Both the position numbers and the translations under genes were made by a program. This document shows, piece after piece, positions 34,863-42,858 of a DNA stretch of 64,000 nt. The notes under the pieces are model-generated. The model was not told where the DNA came from. It ran no database searches and was given only the letters and a program-made list of their open reading frames with translations. The stretch comes from Tsukamurella paurometabola. GTDB lineage: Bacteria > Actinomycetota > Actinomycetes > Mycobacteriales > Mycobacteriaceae. Numbering within the stretch: the stretch's first letter is position 1; each line of letters begins with the position of its first letter. The stretch is taken from contig NZ_LR131273.1 of the NCBI RefSeq assembly GCF_900631615.1, forward strand, positions 4,434,850 to 4,498,849. The letters are read 5' to 3'.

Positions 34863-35905
34863 CGGGCGATCTCCTCGCCGGTCTGCGGGTCCTTGACGTG
34901 CGCGAGGGATCCGAGTTGGGCGACCGCCGCCGCGACCGCGGCCGCATCGCCCGTCACCGAGTAGGTCAGCGAGCCGAACGGCCGGCCGCCGACCTCGGCG
35001 ACGCCGCCGTACAGGACGCGGGCGCCGGTGCCGTGCGCGGCGAAGACCTCCGCCGCGTCGAGGGCGTCGGGCTCGTCCCGCACGTCGACGGTGACGACGG
35101 TGCCGGGCCGGGCCGTGTGCAGGCGCTGCAGGGTCTCCGGGGTGACGTCGTCGCCGACGGCCGCGTGGATGAGCGACGTGGTCGCGGGTGAGGTGGGTGC
35201 GGCGAAGACGTCGTACACCGGCCCGTAGTCGACGAGCTTGCCGTGGTCGAGGACCGCGACCGTGTCGCAGATCCGCCGGATGACGTCCATCTCGTGGGTG
35301 ATGACGACGATCGTCGTCCCGAACTCGCGGTTGACCCGCAGCAGCAGGTCGAGGACCTCGCTGGTGGTGCCCGGGTCGAGGGCGCTGGTGGCCTCGTCGG
35401 CGAGCAGGATCTTCGGGTTCCGGGCCAGCGCGCGGGCGATGCCGACGCGTTGACTCTGGCCGCCGGACAGCTTGTTCGGGTACTGCTTCGCCTTGTCGCC
35501 GATGCCGACGAAGTCGAGCAGTTCCGCGACGCGCGCCCGGCGCTCGTCCTTCGACATGTCGCGGAGGGTGAGCGGGTACCCGACGTTCCCGGCCACGGTC
35601 CGCGAGTTCATGAGGTTGAACCGCTGGAAGATCATTCCCACCTGGGCGCGCAGCTTCTGGAGGTCCCGTTCGCCCAGGGTGCCGACCACGGTGTCGAGCA
35701 CGCGCACCTCGCCGGAGGTGGTCGACTCGAGGCCGTTGATGGTGCGGATCAGTGTGGACTTGCCGGCGCCGGACTGGCCGATCACGCCGGTGATGGACCC
35801 TTCTTCGATCGCGAAGCTGACGCCGTCGAGCGCCTTGGTCGTGCCGAAGTCCCGGGTGGCGTCGCGGAACTCGATCGCCACCCGGGTGTCGGTCGCGCTA
35901 CTCAC
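34859..35905 (-). CDS. metN: methionine ABC transporter ATP-binding protein
   Basis: 348 residues. Walker A GQSGAGKST (43-51), signature LSGGQ (146-150), Walker B ILLADE (166-171) and switch His in VVITHEMDV. Residues about 265-340 are the NIL/ACT-like domain that in E. coli MetN senses intracellular methionine and inhibits transport. It powers methionine uptake through MetI. The GTG start overlaps the metQ stop by GTGA. No SAM riboswitch was recognised upstream of the operon. Confidence 0.96.
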   Translation of the reverse strand: MSSATDTRVAIEFRDATRDFGTTKALDGVSFAIEEGSITGVIGQSGAGKSTLIRTINGLESTTSGEVRVLDTVVGTLGERDLQKLRAQVGMIFQRFNLMNSRTVAGNVGYPLTLRDMSKDERRARVAELLDFVGIGDKAKQYPNKLSGGQSQRVGIARALARNPKILLADEATSALDPGTTSEVLDLLLRVNREFGTTIVVITHEMDVIRRICDTVAVLDHGKLVDYGPVYDVFAAPTSPATTSLIHAAVGDDVTPETLQRLHTARPGTVVTVDVRDEPDALDAAEVFAAHGTGARVLYGGVAEVGGRPFGSLTYSVTGDAAAVAAAVAQLGSLAHVKDPQTGEEIAR

Positions 35906-36777
35906 TTGCCGTGTGCCTTGACCTGCTCCTGCAGCTTCACCGTGATCTGCTGCAGTTCGTTCGCGGGCTTCTGGATGAGGATGAAGGTGTCGCCCTTGTC
36001 CTTGCGCAGCGCCTCGACGACCTTCTGGTCCTGGTACAGCTTCGCCAGCTGCAGGTACTTCGGGTTGTCCTTGTCGGCCTCGCGGACGACGAAGGCGTTG
36101 ATGTACGGCTCGGACGCGGGGTTGGCCGGGTCGTCCTTCGCGATGATGAGGTCCTTGCCGAGCTTGGCGTTCTCGGCGGGGTCGTTGTTGACGACGGCAC
36201 CGTCGACGCTGTCGAGGCTCAGCGCGGTCTGGTTGGCGTCCACGGTCTTCACCGTGACCTTCGACGCGGCGGTGTCGATGTCGGCCGGCGTGACGAACGG
36301 GTTCTGCTCGACCTTGAACTTCACCAGGCCGGCCGAGTACAGCACGAGCAGCGCGCGGGAGAGGTTGGTCGGGTCGTCGGGGACGACGATGGTGCCGCCC
36401 TGCGGGATGTCGGCGACCGACTTGTGCTTCTTCGAGTACAGCGGCAGCGGGTAGATCGCGGTCGCGCCGATCGGCACCAGCTTGGTGTTGTTCTTGGCGT
36501 TGTAGTCGGCCAGGTACAGCAGGTGCTGGTACTCGTTGATGTTCAGGTCGCCGTCGTTGAGCGCGGCGTTGGGCTGCTTGTAGTCGCTGAAGTTCTTCAG
36601 CTCCACGTCGATGCCCTGGTCCTTCGCGAGGCCCTTGTAGACCTCCCAGAACGCCTGGGCACCGTCGGTCACGCCGATGGTGACGGCGTCACTGCTCGAG
36701 CTCGAGCCGCACGCGGCGACACCCGAGGCGAGGGCGATGGGCACGACCAGGGCGAGCGCGTAACGCTTCATCTTCAC
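35902..36777 (-). CDS. metQ: methionine-binding lipoprotein
   Basis: 291 residues of the NlpA/MetQ family. A lipoprotein signal peptide ends in LASGVAAC, with Cys23 (counted from GTG 36777) as the lipid anchor. The binding domain has TIGVTDGAQAFWEVYKG, NFSDYKQPNAALNDGDLNINEYQH (usual DYxxPNxAL..G.xDxNxFQH), PIGATAIYPLPLYSKKHKS and DIPQGGTIVVPDDPTNLSRAL. It captures methionine outside the membrane for MetNI. A GTG at 36777 and an ATG two codons later (36771) are both possible starts. First gene of the operon; divergent from the YdeI-like gene. Confidence 0.94.
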   Translation of the reverse strand: MKMKRYALALVVPIALASGVAACGSSSSSDAVTIGVTDGAQAFWEVYKGLAKDQGIDVELKNFSDYKQPNAALNDGDLNINEYQHLLYLADYNAKNNTKLVPIGATAIYPLPLYSKKHKSVADIPQGGTIVVPDDPTNLSRALLVLYSAGLVKFKVEQNPFVTPADIDTAASKVTVKTVDANQTALSLDSVDGAVVNNDPAENAKLGKDLIIAKDDPANPASEPYINAFVVREADKDNPKYLQLAKLYQDQKVVEALRKDKGDTFILIQKPANELQQITVKLQEQVKAHGK

Positions 36778-36830
36778 GGCTATTGTTCTCCAACTCGACG
36801 GGACCGGGGATCTCCCAGCTGCGTGAACGA

Positions 36831-36846
36831 TACCTACTGGTTAGTA
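36831..36846. promoter_or_regulatory. possible regulator site upstream of metQ
   Basis: TACCTACTGGTTAGTA is an imperfect palindrome of the TACnnACnnGTnnGTA type, 54 bp from the metQ start. The form is common among TetR operators. A short hairpin TGCCGG-AAC-CCGGCA (minus strand) and the 8-bp palindrome CTCATGAG also occur in this 279-bp divergent region. No SAM-box consensus could be recognised. Confidence 0.35.
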
Positions 36847-37056
36847 CATCGGTGGGACGAGTGCCGGGTTCCGGCAGGCGCCCGCTTCCGTGACCAGGTT
36901 CGACGGTCCGCCAGTGGTTTCGCTCATGAGTGCACCGAATCATCGCGGGCCGCCGGAACCCGGTCCACGACATCGGTCACGAATCGAGAAGCCCGTTCGC
37001 TCCGCCGCTCGTACTGTCGATGACGAACCACCGAGGATCACCGCGAGGAGAGCACC

Positions 37057-37608
37057 ATGACCGCCCGCAGCGCCGCCCCCGTCCGCTTCACCGCCACCGT
37101 CGAACAGCTCGGCGCACGCATCCTCGTCCGCCTGCCGGCCGACGCGAGCGCCGCACTCCCGTCGCGCGGACAGGTCGCGGTGGCGGGGACGCTCGCCGGC
37201 GCGGACTTCCGCACCGTCGTCGAGCCCGACGGGCGCAAGGGGCACTGGATCGCGCTGGACGACGCCCCGGTGGAAGCCGGCGACGAGGTTTCGATGGAAC
37301 TCGTCCCCGTCACGGAGTGGCCGGAGCCGACGGTGCCCGACGACCTGCGGTCCGCCCTCGACGACGCACCCGACACCGCCGACGTGTGGGCGGACATCAC
37401 GCCGATGGCGCGATGGGAGTGGGTGCGCTGGATCGGTGCCACGAAGAACCCCGCGACCCGGGCCAAGCGCGTGGACGTCACCATCTCGAAGATGCGCTCC
37501 GGCAAGCGCCGCCCGTGCTGCTTCGACCTCGCGTCCTGCACCGATCCGGAGCTGATGAAGAGCGGGAAACTGATCGATGCCGAGGAAGCGGCGCCCCGCC
37601 CGGCGTAG
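37057..37608 (+). CDS. DUF1905/YdeI (OmdA)-like protein
   Basis: 183 residues. The N-terminal half is a DUF1905 beta domain (VRFTATVEQLGARILVRLP, DFRTVVEPDGRKGHWIALDD, GDEVSMELVPVTEW). The C-terminal half is the YdeI/OmpD-associated helical motif: MARWEWVRWIGATKNPATRAKRVDVTISKMRSGKRRPCCFD. The family is linked to bacteriocin protection in name only; its biochemical role is unknown. It starts at ATG 37057 after GAGGAG, on the opposite strand to the met operon, and converges on the CmpX-like gene with a 66-bp gap. Confidence 0.82.
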   Translation: MTARSAAPVRFTATVEQLGARILVRLPADASAALPSRGQVAVAGTLAGADFRTVVEPDGRKGHWIALDDAPVEAGDEVSMELVPVTEWPEPTVPDDLRSALDDAPDTADVWADITPMARWEWVRWIGATKNPATRAKRVDVTISKMRSGKRRPCCFDLASCTDPELMKSGKLIDAEEAAPRPA

Positions 37609-37674
37609 CTCCCTGGAGATGCCGCACCGGCCGGTCCGCGGCGTGCGCGGGCCGGCCGGTGGCATCGGTTCGGT

Positions 37675-38907
37675 TCAGTTCTGCGGCGGCTGCTGCCCGC
37701 CCGGGCGACCCGGGTCCTGCGGGTCCGTACCGGGCCAGCGTTCGGGGTCGGGACCGGGCTGCCAGCCCTGCTGCCACCCCTGCGGCTCGGCGCCGGGATG
37801 CCCGGCGTGCTGCCCCGGCTGCGCGGCGTCTCCCTGCTGCCGGGACGGAGCCTCGGGCGCGGGCCGGTGCCAGGGGTCGGCCGCGGGCTGCCAGCCCTGC
37901 GGGTGGCTCGGGGCGCTGTGCTGCGGCGCGCGGCCTCCGTACTGGTGCTGGCCGGGCTGATGCTGCCCCGCCGGCTGCGCGGGCAGCCCGACGGTCGGCG
38001 GCTGCCCTCCCTGGGCGGCGAACTGCTGCCCGGTGCCCGGCGCCGCCTGCGGCACGGCCTGGGTGTGCTGCGCCGACAGGGGTGCCTGCGGCGGGAGCGG
38101 CGGCTGGTAGCCCGAGGCCTGCGCCGCCCCCTGGGCGGGAGCCTGCGCCGACTGCTGCTCCGCCGCGGCCGGACGCTGCGCCTGGCCGTGCCGGGCGGTC
38201 TCCTTCGCGGCTGCTTCACGCTCGGCGCGACGCGCGGGGATCTCGGCCTCCACCTTGCTCAACCAGCCGTCCCAGCGCTGCTGCATGGGCTTGACCAGCC
38301 CGCCGCCGACGCCCACGACGACCACGCCGCCGATCGTCGCGAGCACGGCCACGAGGACCGGCGTGGTCACGGTCGTGGCGACACCGATCTGATTGAGGGC
38401 GGCGATGATGCCCGCACCCCAGATGAACAGCGAGGCGATGGTCGCGAGCAGCGGACCGTACGAGGCGCTGCCGAGCGCTCCGCCGACGATGTCCTTCACG
38501 GCCTTCGCGATGGCGGCGGCGATCACGATGATGAGGATCGCGACGAACAACTTGGGCAGCCAGGCCACGAACCGCGAGAGCAGGTCACCGATCGGATTCG
38601 GGCCGAAGACGCCGATCGCGAGCTGCAGCGTGATGAGCAGGACCGCGTAGTAGACGACCTTGGCGAGCAGCGTCGACGCGTCGTAGTCGCTCTTGGCGAG
38701 CACGCCCTGCAGGCCGCTGCGCTCCGCCAGCCGGTCGAAACCGACCTTGGACAGGATCTTCGCGATCACCTTGGAGAGGATCTTCGCGACGATCCAGCCG
38801 ATGACGAGGATGACCAGGAAGGCGGCCAGTTTGGGGACGAAGGTCGCGACGGAGCTCCACGCGTCGGAGAGCCCCGCCCCGTAGTCGATGGCGAGTTGGG
38901 AGGTCAT
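37675..38907 (-). CDS. CmpX-like conserved-TM-helix membrane protein with a long Gln/Pro-rich tail
   Basis: 410 residues. The first 210 hold about five helices in the conserved TM-helix (MscS-related) pattern: VPKLAAFLVILVIGWIVAKILSKVIAKILSKVGFDRLAERSGLQGVL, then LLSRFVAWLPKLFVAILIIVIAAAIAKAVKDIV, then NQIGVATTVTTPVLVAVLATI. CmpX proteins are linked to osmotic or envelope stress but lack the MscS beta and C-terminal domains. After residue 245 a tail of about 165 residues is Gln, Pro, Gly, Ala-rich and lacks hydrophobic segments, so probably disordered. The ATG 38907 follows AGAGGTGA; the longer open frame upstream does not look real. Confidence 0.82.
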   Translation of the reverse strand: MTSQLAIDYGAGLSDAWSSVATFVPKLAAFLVILVIGWIVAKILSKVIAKILSKVGFDRLAERSGLQGVLAKSDYDASTLLAKVVYYAVLLITLQLAIGVFGPNPIGDLLSRFVAWLPKLFVAILIIVIAAAIAKAVKDIVGGALGSASYGPLLATIASLFIWGAGIIAALNQIGVATTVTTPVLVAVLATIGGVVVVGVGGGLVKPMQQRWDGWLSKVEAEIPARRAEREAAAKETARHGQAQRPAAAEQQSAQAPAQGAAQASGYQPPLPPQAPLSAQHTQAVPQAAPGTGQQFAAQGGQPPTVGLPAQPAGQHQPGQHQYGGRAPQHSAPSHPQGWQPAADPWHRPAPEAPSRQQGDAAQPGQHAGHPGAEPQGWQQGWQPGPDPERWPGTDPQDPGRPGGQQPPQN

Positions 38908-39149
38908 GGGGTTCACCTCTCGATCAGCGATACCCGAGCACGCCGAACGCGCGGAGGGCATCCACGGGAAGGACTTGGGGACCACGCCGGTTACTGGACA
39001 CCGCCACCCTGGGGCCAACCCTAAGCACTCCGTGCGCGGTTCTCTCGTCAACACCCCCAAGTCCTGCGACAACCGATCGCATTTCTGGCATTTCACCCGA
39101 AACGGCGCGTGATCCGTTGAGGCTGTTGCAAATTCCTGGACCGCGGAGT

Positions 39150-40364
39150 TCACCGGATCTTCGGCCCGGCGGGTCCGGTCATCGGCCCGGCGGGTCCGGT
39201 CGTGGGCCCGGCCGATCCGCCGTCCAGGCGCCAGAGCGCACCGTCGCGCCGCACGAGGCCCTTCAACTCGAGCAGGGCGAGCTGCCCCATCACCGCCCGC
39301 GCCGGGAGGCCCGCGACGACCGCGATCTCCGACACGGGGAGCCCCGACTTCGCCGGGAGCGCGCCGTGCACCCGCAGTGCCGGTCCGTCGAGGCCGTCGG
39401 TGGGACGCGCGGGCACCTCGAGCTCGCCTGCGAGCTCACCGATCCGCCCCACCTCCTCGATCACCTCGGCGGGCCGGGTGACCAGGACGGCACCCGCACG
39501 GATCAGCTGATGGCAGGTCACCGACGTCGCCGCGGTGACCGGACCGGGGACCGCGCACACGGGTACGCCGCGACGCCGCGCCCAGGTGGCGGTGTTCTTC
39601 GTGCCCGATCGGAACCCGGCCTCCACCACCACGACGCCGCCCGTCGCGGTTCCCACGATCCGGTTGCGGTTGAGGAACCGGTGTCGCGCGGGCACGCCGC
39701 CCGGCGGGTACTCGGAGACCACCAGACCCGTCTCGGCGATCCTCCGGAACAGGCCGGCGTGCCCGGCGGGGTAGGGCCGGTCCAGGCCGCCCGCGACGAA
39801 CGCGATCGTCGGACCGTCGGCGGCGAGTGCGCCGCGATGGGCCACACCGTCGATCCCGTACGCGCCTCCGGAGACGATCGTGAAACCCTCCGCCGCGAGT
39901 TCCCCGGCGAAGTCATCGGTCACCCGTTCGCCGTAGCTCGACGGTGCGCGAGTCCCCACCATCGCCACGGACCGTTCGAGCAGCTCGTCGAGCCGCCCGC
40001 TTCCCACCGCCCACAAGGCGACCGGTCGCAGCTCGCGCACCTCGTCGTCGTGCTCGGTGTCCTCCGACGGCAGGCGCCCGGCGAGCCGCCCCAGGGCCTG
40101 CTCGGGCCACTCCTCGTCGTCCGGGGTGACGAGCCTGCCGCCGAGGTGCTCGATATGGGCGAGGTCGGCCTCGGCGCGATCCTCCAGAGCCCGCCCGACG
40201 GTGCCGTCGGCGACGTCCTCGAAGCCGTCGGCGAACTCCTGCCGGCGCACCATCTCGGCCGCGGCCACCGGCCCGACCTCCTCAACGAGGGCGATGAGGG
40301 GGCCGCACGGCGGCTCCGCGACCCTGCTCAGGTAGGCCCACGCCCGCTTCACGTCGTCGGTCAT
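39150..40364 (-). CDS. dprA: DNA-processing protein DprA
   Basis: 404 residues. DprA loads RecA on incoming single-stranded DNA during transformation. The Rossmann-like domain has SVAMVGTRAPSSYGERV (132-148), VSGGAYGIDGVAHRGAL (164-180), IAFVAGGLDRPYPAGHAGLF and FLNRNRIVGTATGGVVVVEAGFRSGTKNTA. A winged-helix-like segment follows. The last 20 residues repeat the heptad TGPAGPM (see 39162-39224). ATG 40364 is chosen because AAGGAG lies six bases upstream, inside the end of comM. Third gene of yraN-comM-dprA; other competence genes are not in view. Confidence 0.94.
   Translation of the reverse strand: MTDDVKRAWAYLSRVAEPPCGPLIALVEEVGPVAAAEMVRRQEFADGFEDVADGTVGRALEDRAEADLAHIEHLGGRLVTPDDEEWPEQALGRLAGRLPSEDTEHDDEVRELRPVALWAVGSGRLDELLERSVAMVGTRAPSSYGERVTDDFAGELAAEGFTIVSGGAYGIDGVAHRGALAADGPTIAFVAGGLDRPYPAGHAGLFRRIAETGLVVSEYPPGGVPARHRFLNRNRIVGTATGGVVVVEAGFRSGTKNTATWARRRGVPVCAVPGPVTAATSVTCHQLIRAGAVLVTRPAEVIEEVGRIGELAGELEVPARPTDGLDGPALRVHGALPAKSGLPVSEIAVVAGLPARAVMGQLALLELKGLVRRDGALWRLDGGSAGPTTGPAGPMTGPAGPKIR
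39162..39224 (-). repeat. 21-bp tandem repeat at the dprA 3' end
   Basis: Two near-identical units of 21 bp (39162-39182 and 39183-39203, differing at one base) and a third diverged unit (39204-39224) encode the Gly/Pro heptads at the DprA C-terminus. Slippage at this site would vary the tail without a frameshift. Confidence 0.8.
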
Positions 40365-40366
40365 CG

Positions 40367-41881
40367 TCACTCCTTGTCCCGGAACTGCAGGGCCTGCACC
40401 ACTTCGTCCTCGCCCGGCTTGTCGAGACCGAGCAGATCCGCGAGGGTCCACGACAGGCGCAGGCAACGATCGGCGCCACGCGCCGTGATCGTCCCGGCCC
40501 GCAGGTACAGCTCCAGCGGGCGCAGTGCTGTCGCCGAGAGCCGGAACCGGCGGCGCAGCACCACGCCGGGTACCTCGGAGTTCGTCACCCACCCCTCGGC
40601 GCCCCAGCGGGCGGCCGCGGCATCACGCGCGGCCCGTACCCGGGCGCGGACCGTCGCGCTGGATTCCTCCGCCACCCCGTCCTCGTGCAGCGCACCGGTC
40701 CCCGGCGGCTCCATCCGCACCCACAGGTCCACGCGATCCAGCAGTGGCCCCGAGAGGCGGCCCAGGTAGCGGCGACGAACCGTCGCCGTGCAGGTGCAGT
40801 CCTGGTTCCGCGCCGGCGCGCACGGGCACGGGTTCGCGGCCATGACGAGAAGGAACCGCGACGGATACTTGACCACGCCGTCGCGCCGCGCGAGCCGGAT
40901 CTGCCCCTCCTCCAACGGCGTCCGAAGAGCCTCGAGGGAGCGCGGCCCCATCTCGGCGCACTCGTCCAGGAACAGCACGCCGCGGTGTGCGAGGGAGACC
41001 GCACCGGGACGGGCGAGGCCGCTGCCGCCACCGACGAGGGCGCTCACGGACGAGGTCTGGTGCGGCGCGACGAAGGGCGGCACGGTGATGAGCGGCCGAT
41101 CGGCCCGCAGGTTCCCGGCGATCGAGTGGATCGCGCTCACTTCCAGGGCCTCGCGCCGCCCCAACGCCGGCATGATGCCGGGCAGCCGCGACGCCAGCAT
41201 CGTCTTCCCTATGCCCGGCGGACCCGTCATCATGATGTGGTGCGCCCCGGCGGCGGCGACCTCCAGGGCGTACTTCGCTTCGGGCTGTCCCACCACGTCC
41301 GCGAGATCCGCCACAGCGGGATCGCACTCCTCGGCGACGAGCGGCCCCGGCTCGGCCAGGCTCCCCTCCCCCGCGAGCCACGCCACAACGTCGGCCAGGT
41401 GCGCGGCGCCGAGCACCTCGATGCCGTCCACCAGACCCGCCTCGTCGATGTTGGCGAGCGGCACCACGGCGCGCACGAAGCCGGACTCCTTGGCGGCGAG
41501 CACCGCCGGTAGCACGCCGCGCACGCCCCGGACCCGCCCGTCGAGTGCGAGCTCGCCGAGCAGGACGGCACCGTCGATCCTGCCGACGGGCACCCGCTCC
41601 GCGGCGAGGAGGATCGCCACCGCCAGCGGCAGGTCGTAGACCGAGCCCACCTTCGGCAGCGTGGCCGGCGACAGCGCCACGGTGACCCGGGTGTCGGGGA
41701 ACCGGATCCCGATGTTGACGATGGCCGCCCGGATCCGGTCGCGGGACTCCTTGAGCACCGTGTCCGGCAGTCCCACGAGGTGCACCGCCGGGAGGCCCGG
41801 GCCGATGCAGCCCTCGATCTCGACCACCGCGCCGTCGACCCCCGTGATGGCGACCGAATGCACCTTGCTCAACGCGGACAT
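40367..41881 (-). CDS. comM: YifB/ComM-type AAA+ ATPase (Mg-chelatase-like)
   Basis: 504 residues. The N-terminal Lon-type S5 domain (MSALSKVHSVAITGVDGAVVEIEGCIGPGLPAVHLVGLPD, SPATLPKVGSVYDLPLA) is followed by Walker A GPPGIGKT (220-227), Walker B GVLFLDECAEM and the Cys-rich NPCPCAPARNQDCTCT, then a winged-helix end (ISGPLLDRVDLWV-like LSGPLLDRVDLWVRMEP). In transforming bacteria ComM is a branch-migration helicase that extends heteroduplexes. The ATG shares one base with the yraN stop (TGATG), and the stop is 2 bp from the dprA start, an operon conserved in Mycobacteriales. Confidence 0.95.
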   Translation of the reverse strand: MSALSKVHSVAITGVDGAVVEIEGCIGPGLPAVHLVGLPDTVLKESRDRIRAAIVNIGIRFPDTRVTVALSPATLPKVGSVYDLPLAVAILLAAERVPVGRIDGAVLLGELALDGRVRGVRGVLPAVLAAKESGFVRAVVPLANIDEAGLVDGIEVLGAAHLADVVAWLAGEGSLAEPGPLVAEECDPAVADLADVVGQPEAKYALEVAAAGAHHIMMTGPPGIGKTMLASRLPGIMPALGRREALEVSAIHSIAGNLRADRPLITVPPFVAPHQTSSVSALVGGGSGLARPGAVSLAHRGVLFLDECAEMGPRSLEALRTPLEEGQIRLARRDGVVKYPSRFLLVMAANPCPCAPARNQDCTCTATVRRRYLGRLSGPLLDRVDLWVRMEPPGTGALHEDGVAEESSATVRARVRAARDAAAARWGAEGWVTNSEVPGVVLRRRFRLSATALRPLELYLRAGTITARGADRCLRLSWTLADLLGLDKPGEDEVVQALQFRDKE

Positions 41882-42249
41882 CACGCCACCCCGGCGCGGT
41901 ACTCGAGCGTGACGGGCCCGCCGGGCGGTGTGAAGACCGACGCCACATCGATCCGGACCTGCGCGAAGGCGCCCTCGGTCTCGGCCAGCCAGCGCGAGGT
42001 GAGGGCCCGTAGCTGGGCGACCTTGCGCGGCGTCACCGCATCGAAGCCCGTGCCGAAAGCGGTCCCGGAGCGCGTCTTCACCTCGACGATCGCCAGCATC
42101 CCGTCGGGCGCGCGGGCGATCACGTCCAACTCGCCGCGCAGGCCCCCGCCCGAGTACCGCCAGTTCCGCGCCAGCACCGTCCACCCGCGATCGGCCAGGA
42201 AGTCGCAGACCACGTCCTCACCCGCGCGCCCCGTCTCGTTGTTCCCCAT
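41881..42249 (-). CDS. yraN: YraN/UPF0102 putative endonuclease
   Basis: 122 residues, the UPF0102 size. NETGRAGEDVVCDFLADRGWTVLARNWR is followed by GELDVIARAPDGMLAIVEVKTR, in which the ELD and EVK residues (about 40-42 and 56-58) make a PD-(D/E)XK nuclease site, then TPRKVAQLRALTSRWL. The activity is inferred from the fold. The ATG 42249 gives MGNNETG; upstream in-frame codons are not family-like. It is the first gene of the yraN-comM-dprA operon. Confidence 0.92.
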   Translation of the reverse strand: MGNNETGRAGEDVVCDFLADRGWTVLARNWRYSGGGLRGELDVIARAPDGMLAIVEVKTRSGTAFGTGFDAVTPRKVAQLRALTSRWLAETEGAFAQVRIDVASVFTPPGGPVTLEYRAGVA

Positions 42250-42301
42250 GCGCCGATCGTGCCGCCGGCAAACCACGCGCACGGCCGGCGAGAGCGCTGC
42301 C

Positions 42302-42340
42302 TGTGGAGAAAAAACGTTATGTACGCAAAGCTGTGGATAA
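42302..42340 (+). promoter_or_regulatory. pair of DnaA-box-like motifs in an AT-rich patch
   Basis: TGTGGATAA (42332-42340) is an exact complement of the E. coli DnaA box TTATCCACA. TGTGGAGAA (42302-42310) differs at one base. They are 30 bp apart, on the same face of the helix, with an AT-rich stretch (GAGAAAAAACGTTATGTACG) between. The 260-bp gap between yraN and the DUF2469 gene also holds a tandem repeat and a terminator. Not an origin: no dnaA or dnaN is nearby. Confidence 0.45.
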
Positions 42341-42424
42341 CCCGCTCTCGGCGACGATCACTGTCGGCCGAACCGCTCCGCGATCGCCGCCACCTCGACG
42401 CGTCCGGCGCCCCCGCTGTGCGAG

Positions 42425-42465
42425 CCGGAACAGGCGGAACCGGAACAGGCGGAACCGGAACAGGC
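42425..42465. repeat. 15-bp tandem repeat, 2.7 copies
   Basis: CCGGAACAGGCGGAA is repeated exactly at 42425-42439 and 42440-42454, then 11 more bases. It abuts the terminator of the DUF2469 gene. Confidence 0.8.
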
Positions 42466-42491
42466 ACCGTCCCCAACGGGGAACGGTGCCT
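42462..42491 (-). terminator. terminator of the DUF2469 gene
   Basis: AGGCACCGTCCCC pairs with GGGG-A-ACGGTGCCT around a 3-base loop with one bulged A, 18 bp after the stop codon on the minus strand. It probably ends the minus-strand run from rplS/lepB/rnhB. Confidence 0.75.
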
Positions 42492-42509
42492 GCAGCGGGA
42501 TCGGTCAGC

Positions 42510-42815
42510 TCACTCCGGGAGCCGCAGCTCCGGCTTGTCGAGCTCCTCGATGTTGACGTCCTTGAACGTGACCACGCGCGCCTGCTTGAGGAAGCGCGCC
42601 GGCCGGTACATGTCCCACACCCAGGCGTCGGTCATCCGCACCTCGAAGTAGACCTCGCCGTCCGCGTTGCGCGGGATCAGATCGACCCCGTTGGCGAGGT
42701 AGAACCGGCGCTCCGTCTCCACCACGTACGTGAACTGGCTCAGCACGTCCTTGTACTCGCGGTACATGGAGAGCTCCATCGCGGTCTCGTACTTCTCGAG
42801 ATCCTCAGCGCTCAC
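42510..42815 (-). CDS. DUF2469 family protein
   Basis: 101 residues, highly conserved across actinobacteria and equivalent to Rv2901c. It begins MSAEDLEKYETAMELSMYREYKDVL, then FTYVVETERRFYLAN, EVYFEVRMTDAWVWDMYRPARFLK. Function unknown; always next to rnhB/lepB, which suggests coordinated expression with envelope or RNA-processing genes. The GTG start lies 43 bp after the rnhB stop. The protein is acidic and soluble. Confidence 0.92.
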   Translation of the reverse strand: MSAEDLEKYETAMELSMYREYKDVLSQFTYVVETERRFYLANGVDLIPRNADGEVYFEVRMTDAWVWDMYRPARFLKQARVVTFKDVNIEELDKPELRLPE

Positions 42816-42858
42816 GTCGTCCTCCTCACCTGGTGTCCACTGTCGTAACCGCTCCAGA

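Noticed and set aside
36778-37056. SAM riboswitch upstream of metQ
   Set aside because: I could not match conserved cores of SAM-I, SAM-II or SAM-IV in the minus strand. The hairpin and CTCATGAG alone are not enough.
42302-42340. Replication origin
   Set aside because: Two DnaA-like boxes only, and no dnaA, dnaN, gyrB or rnpA; the surrounding genes are the conserved comM/rnhB block.
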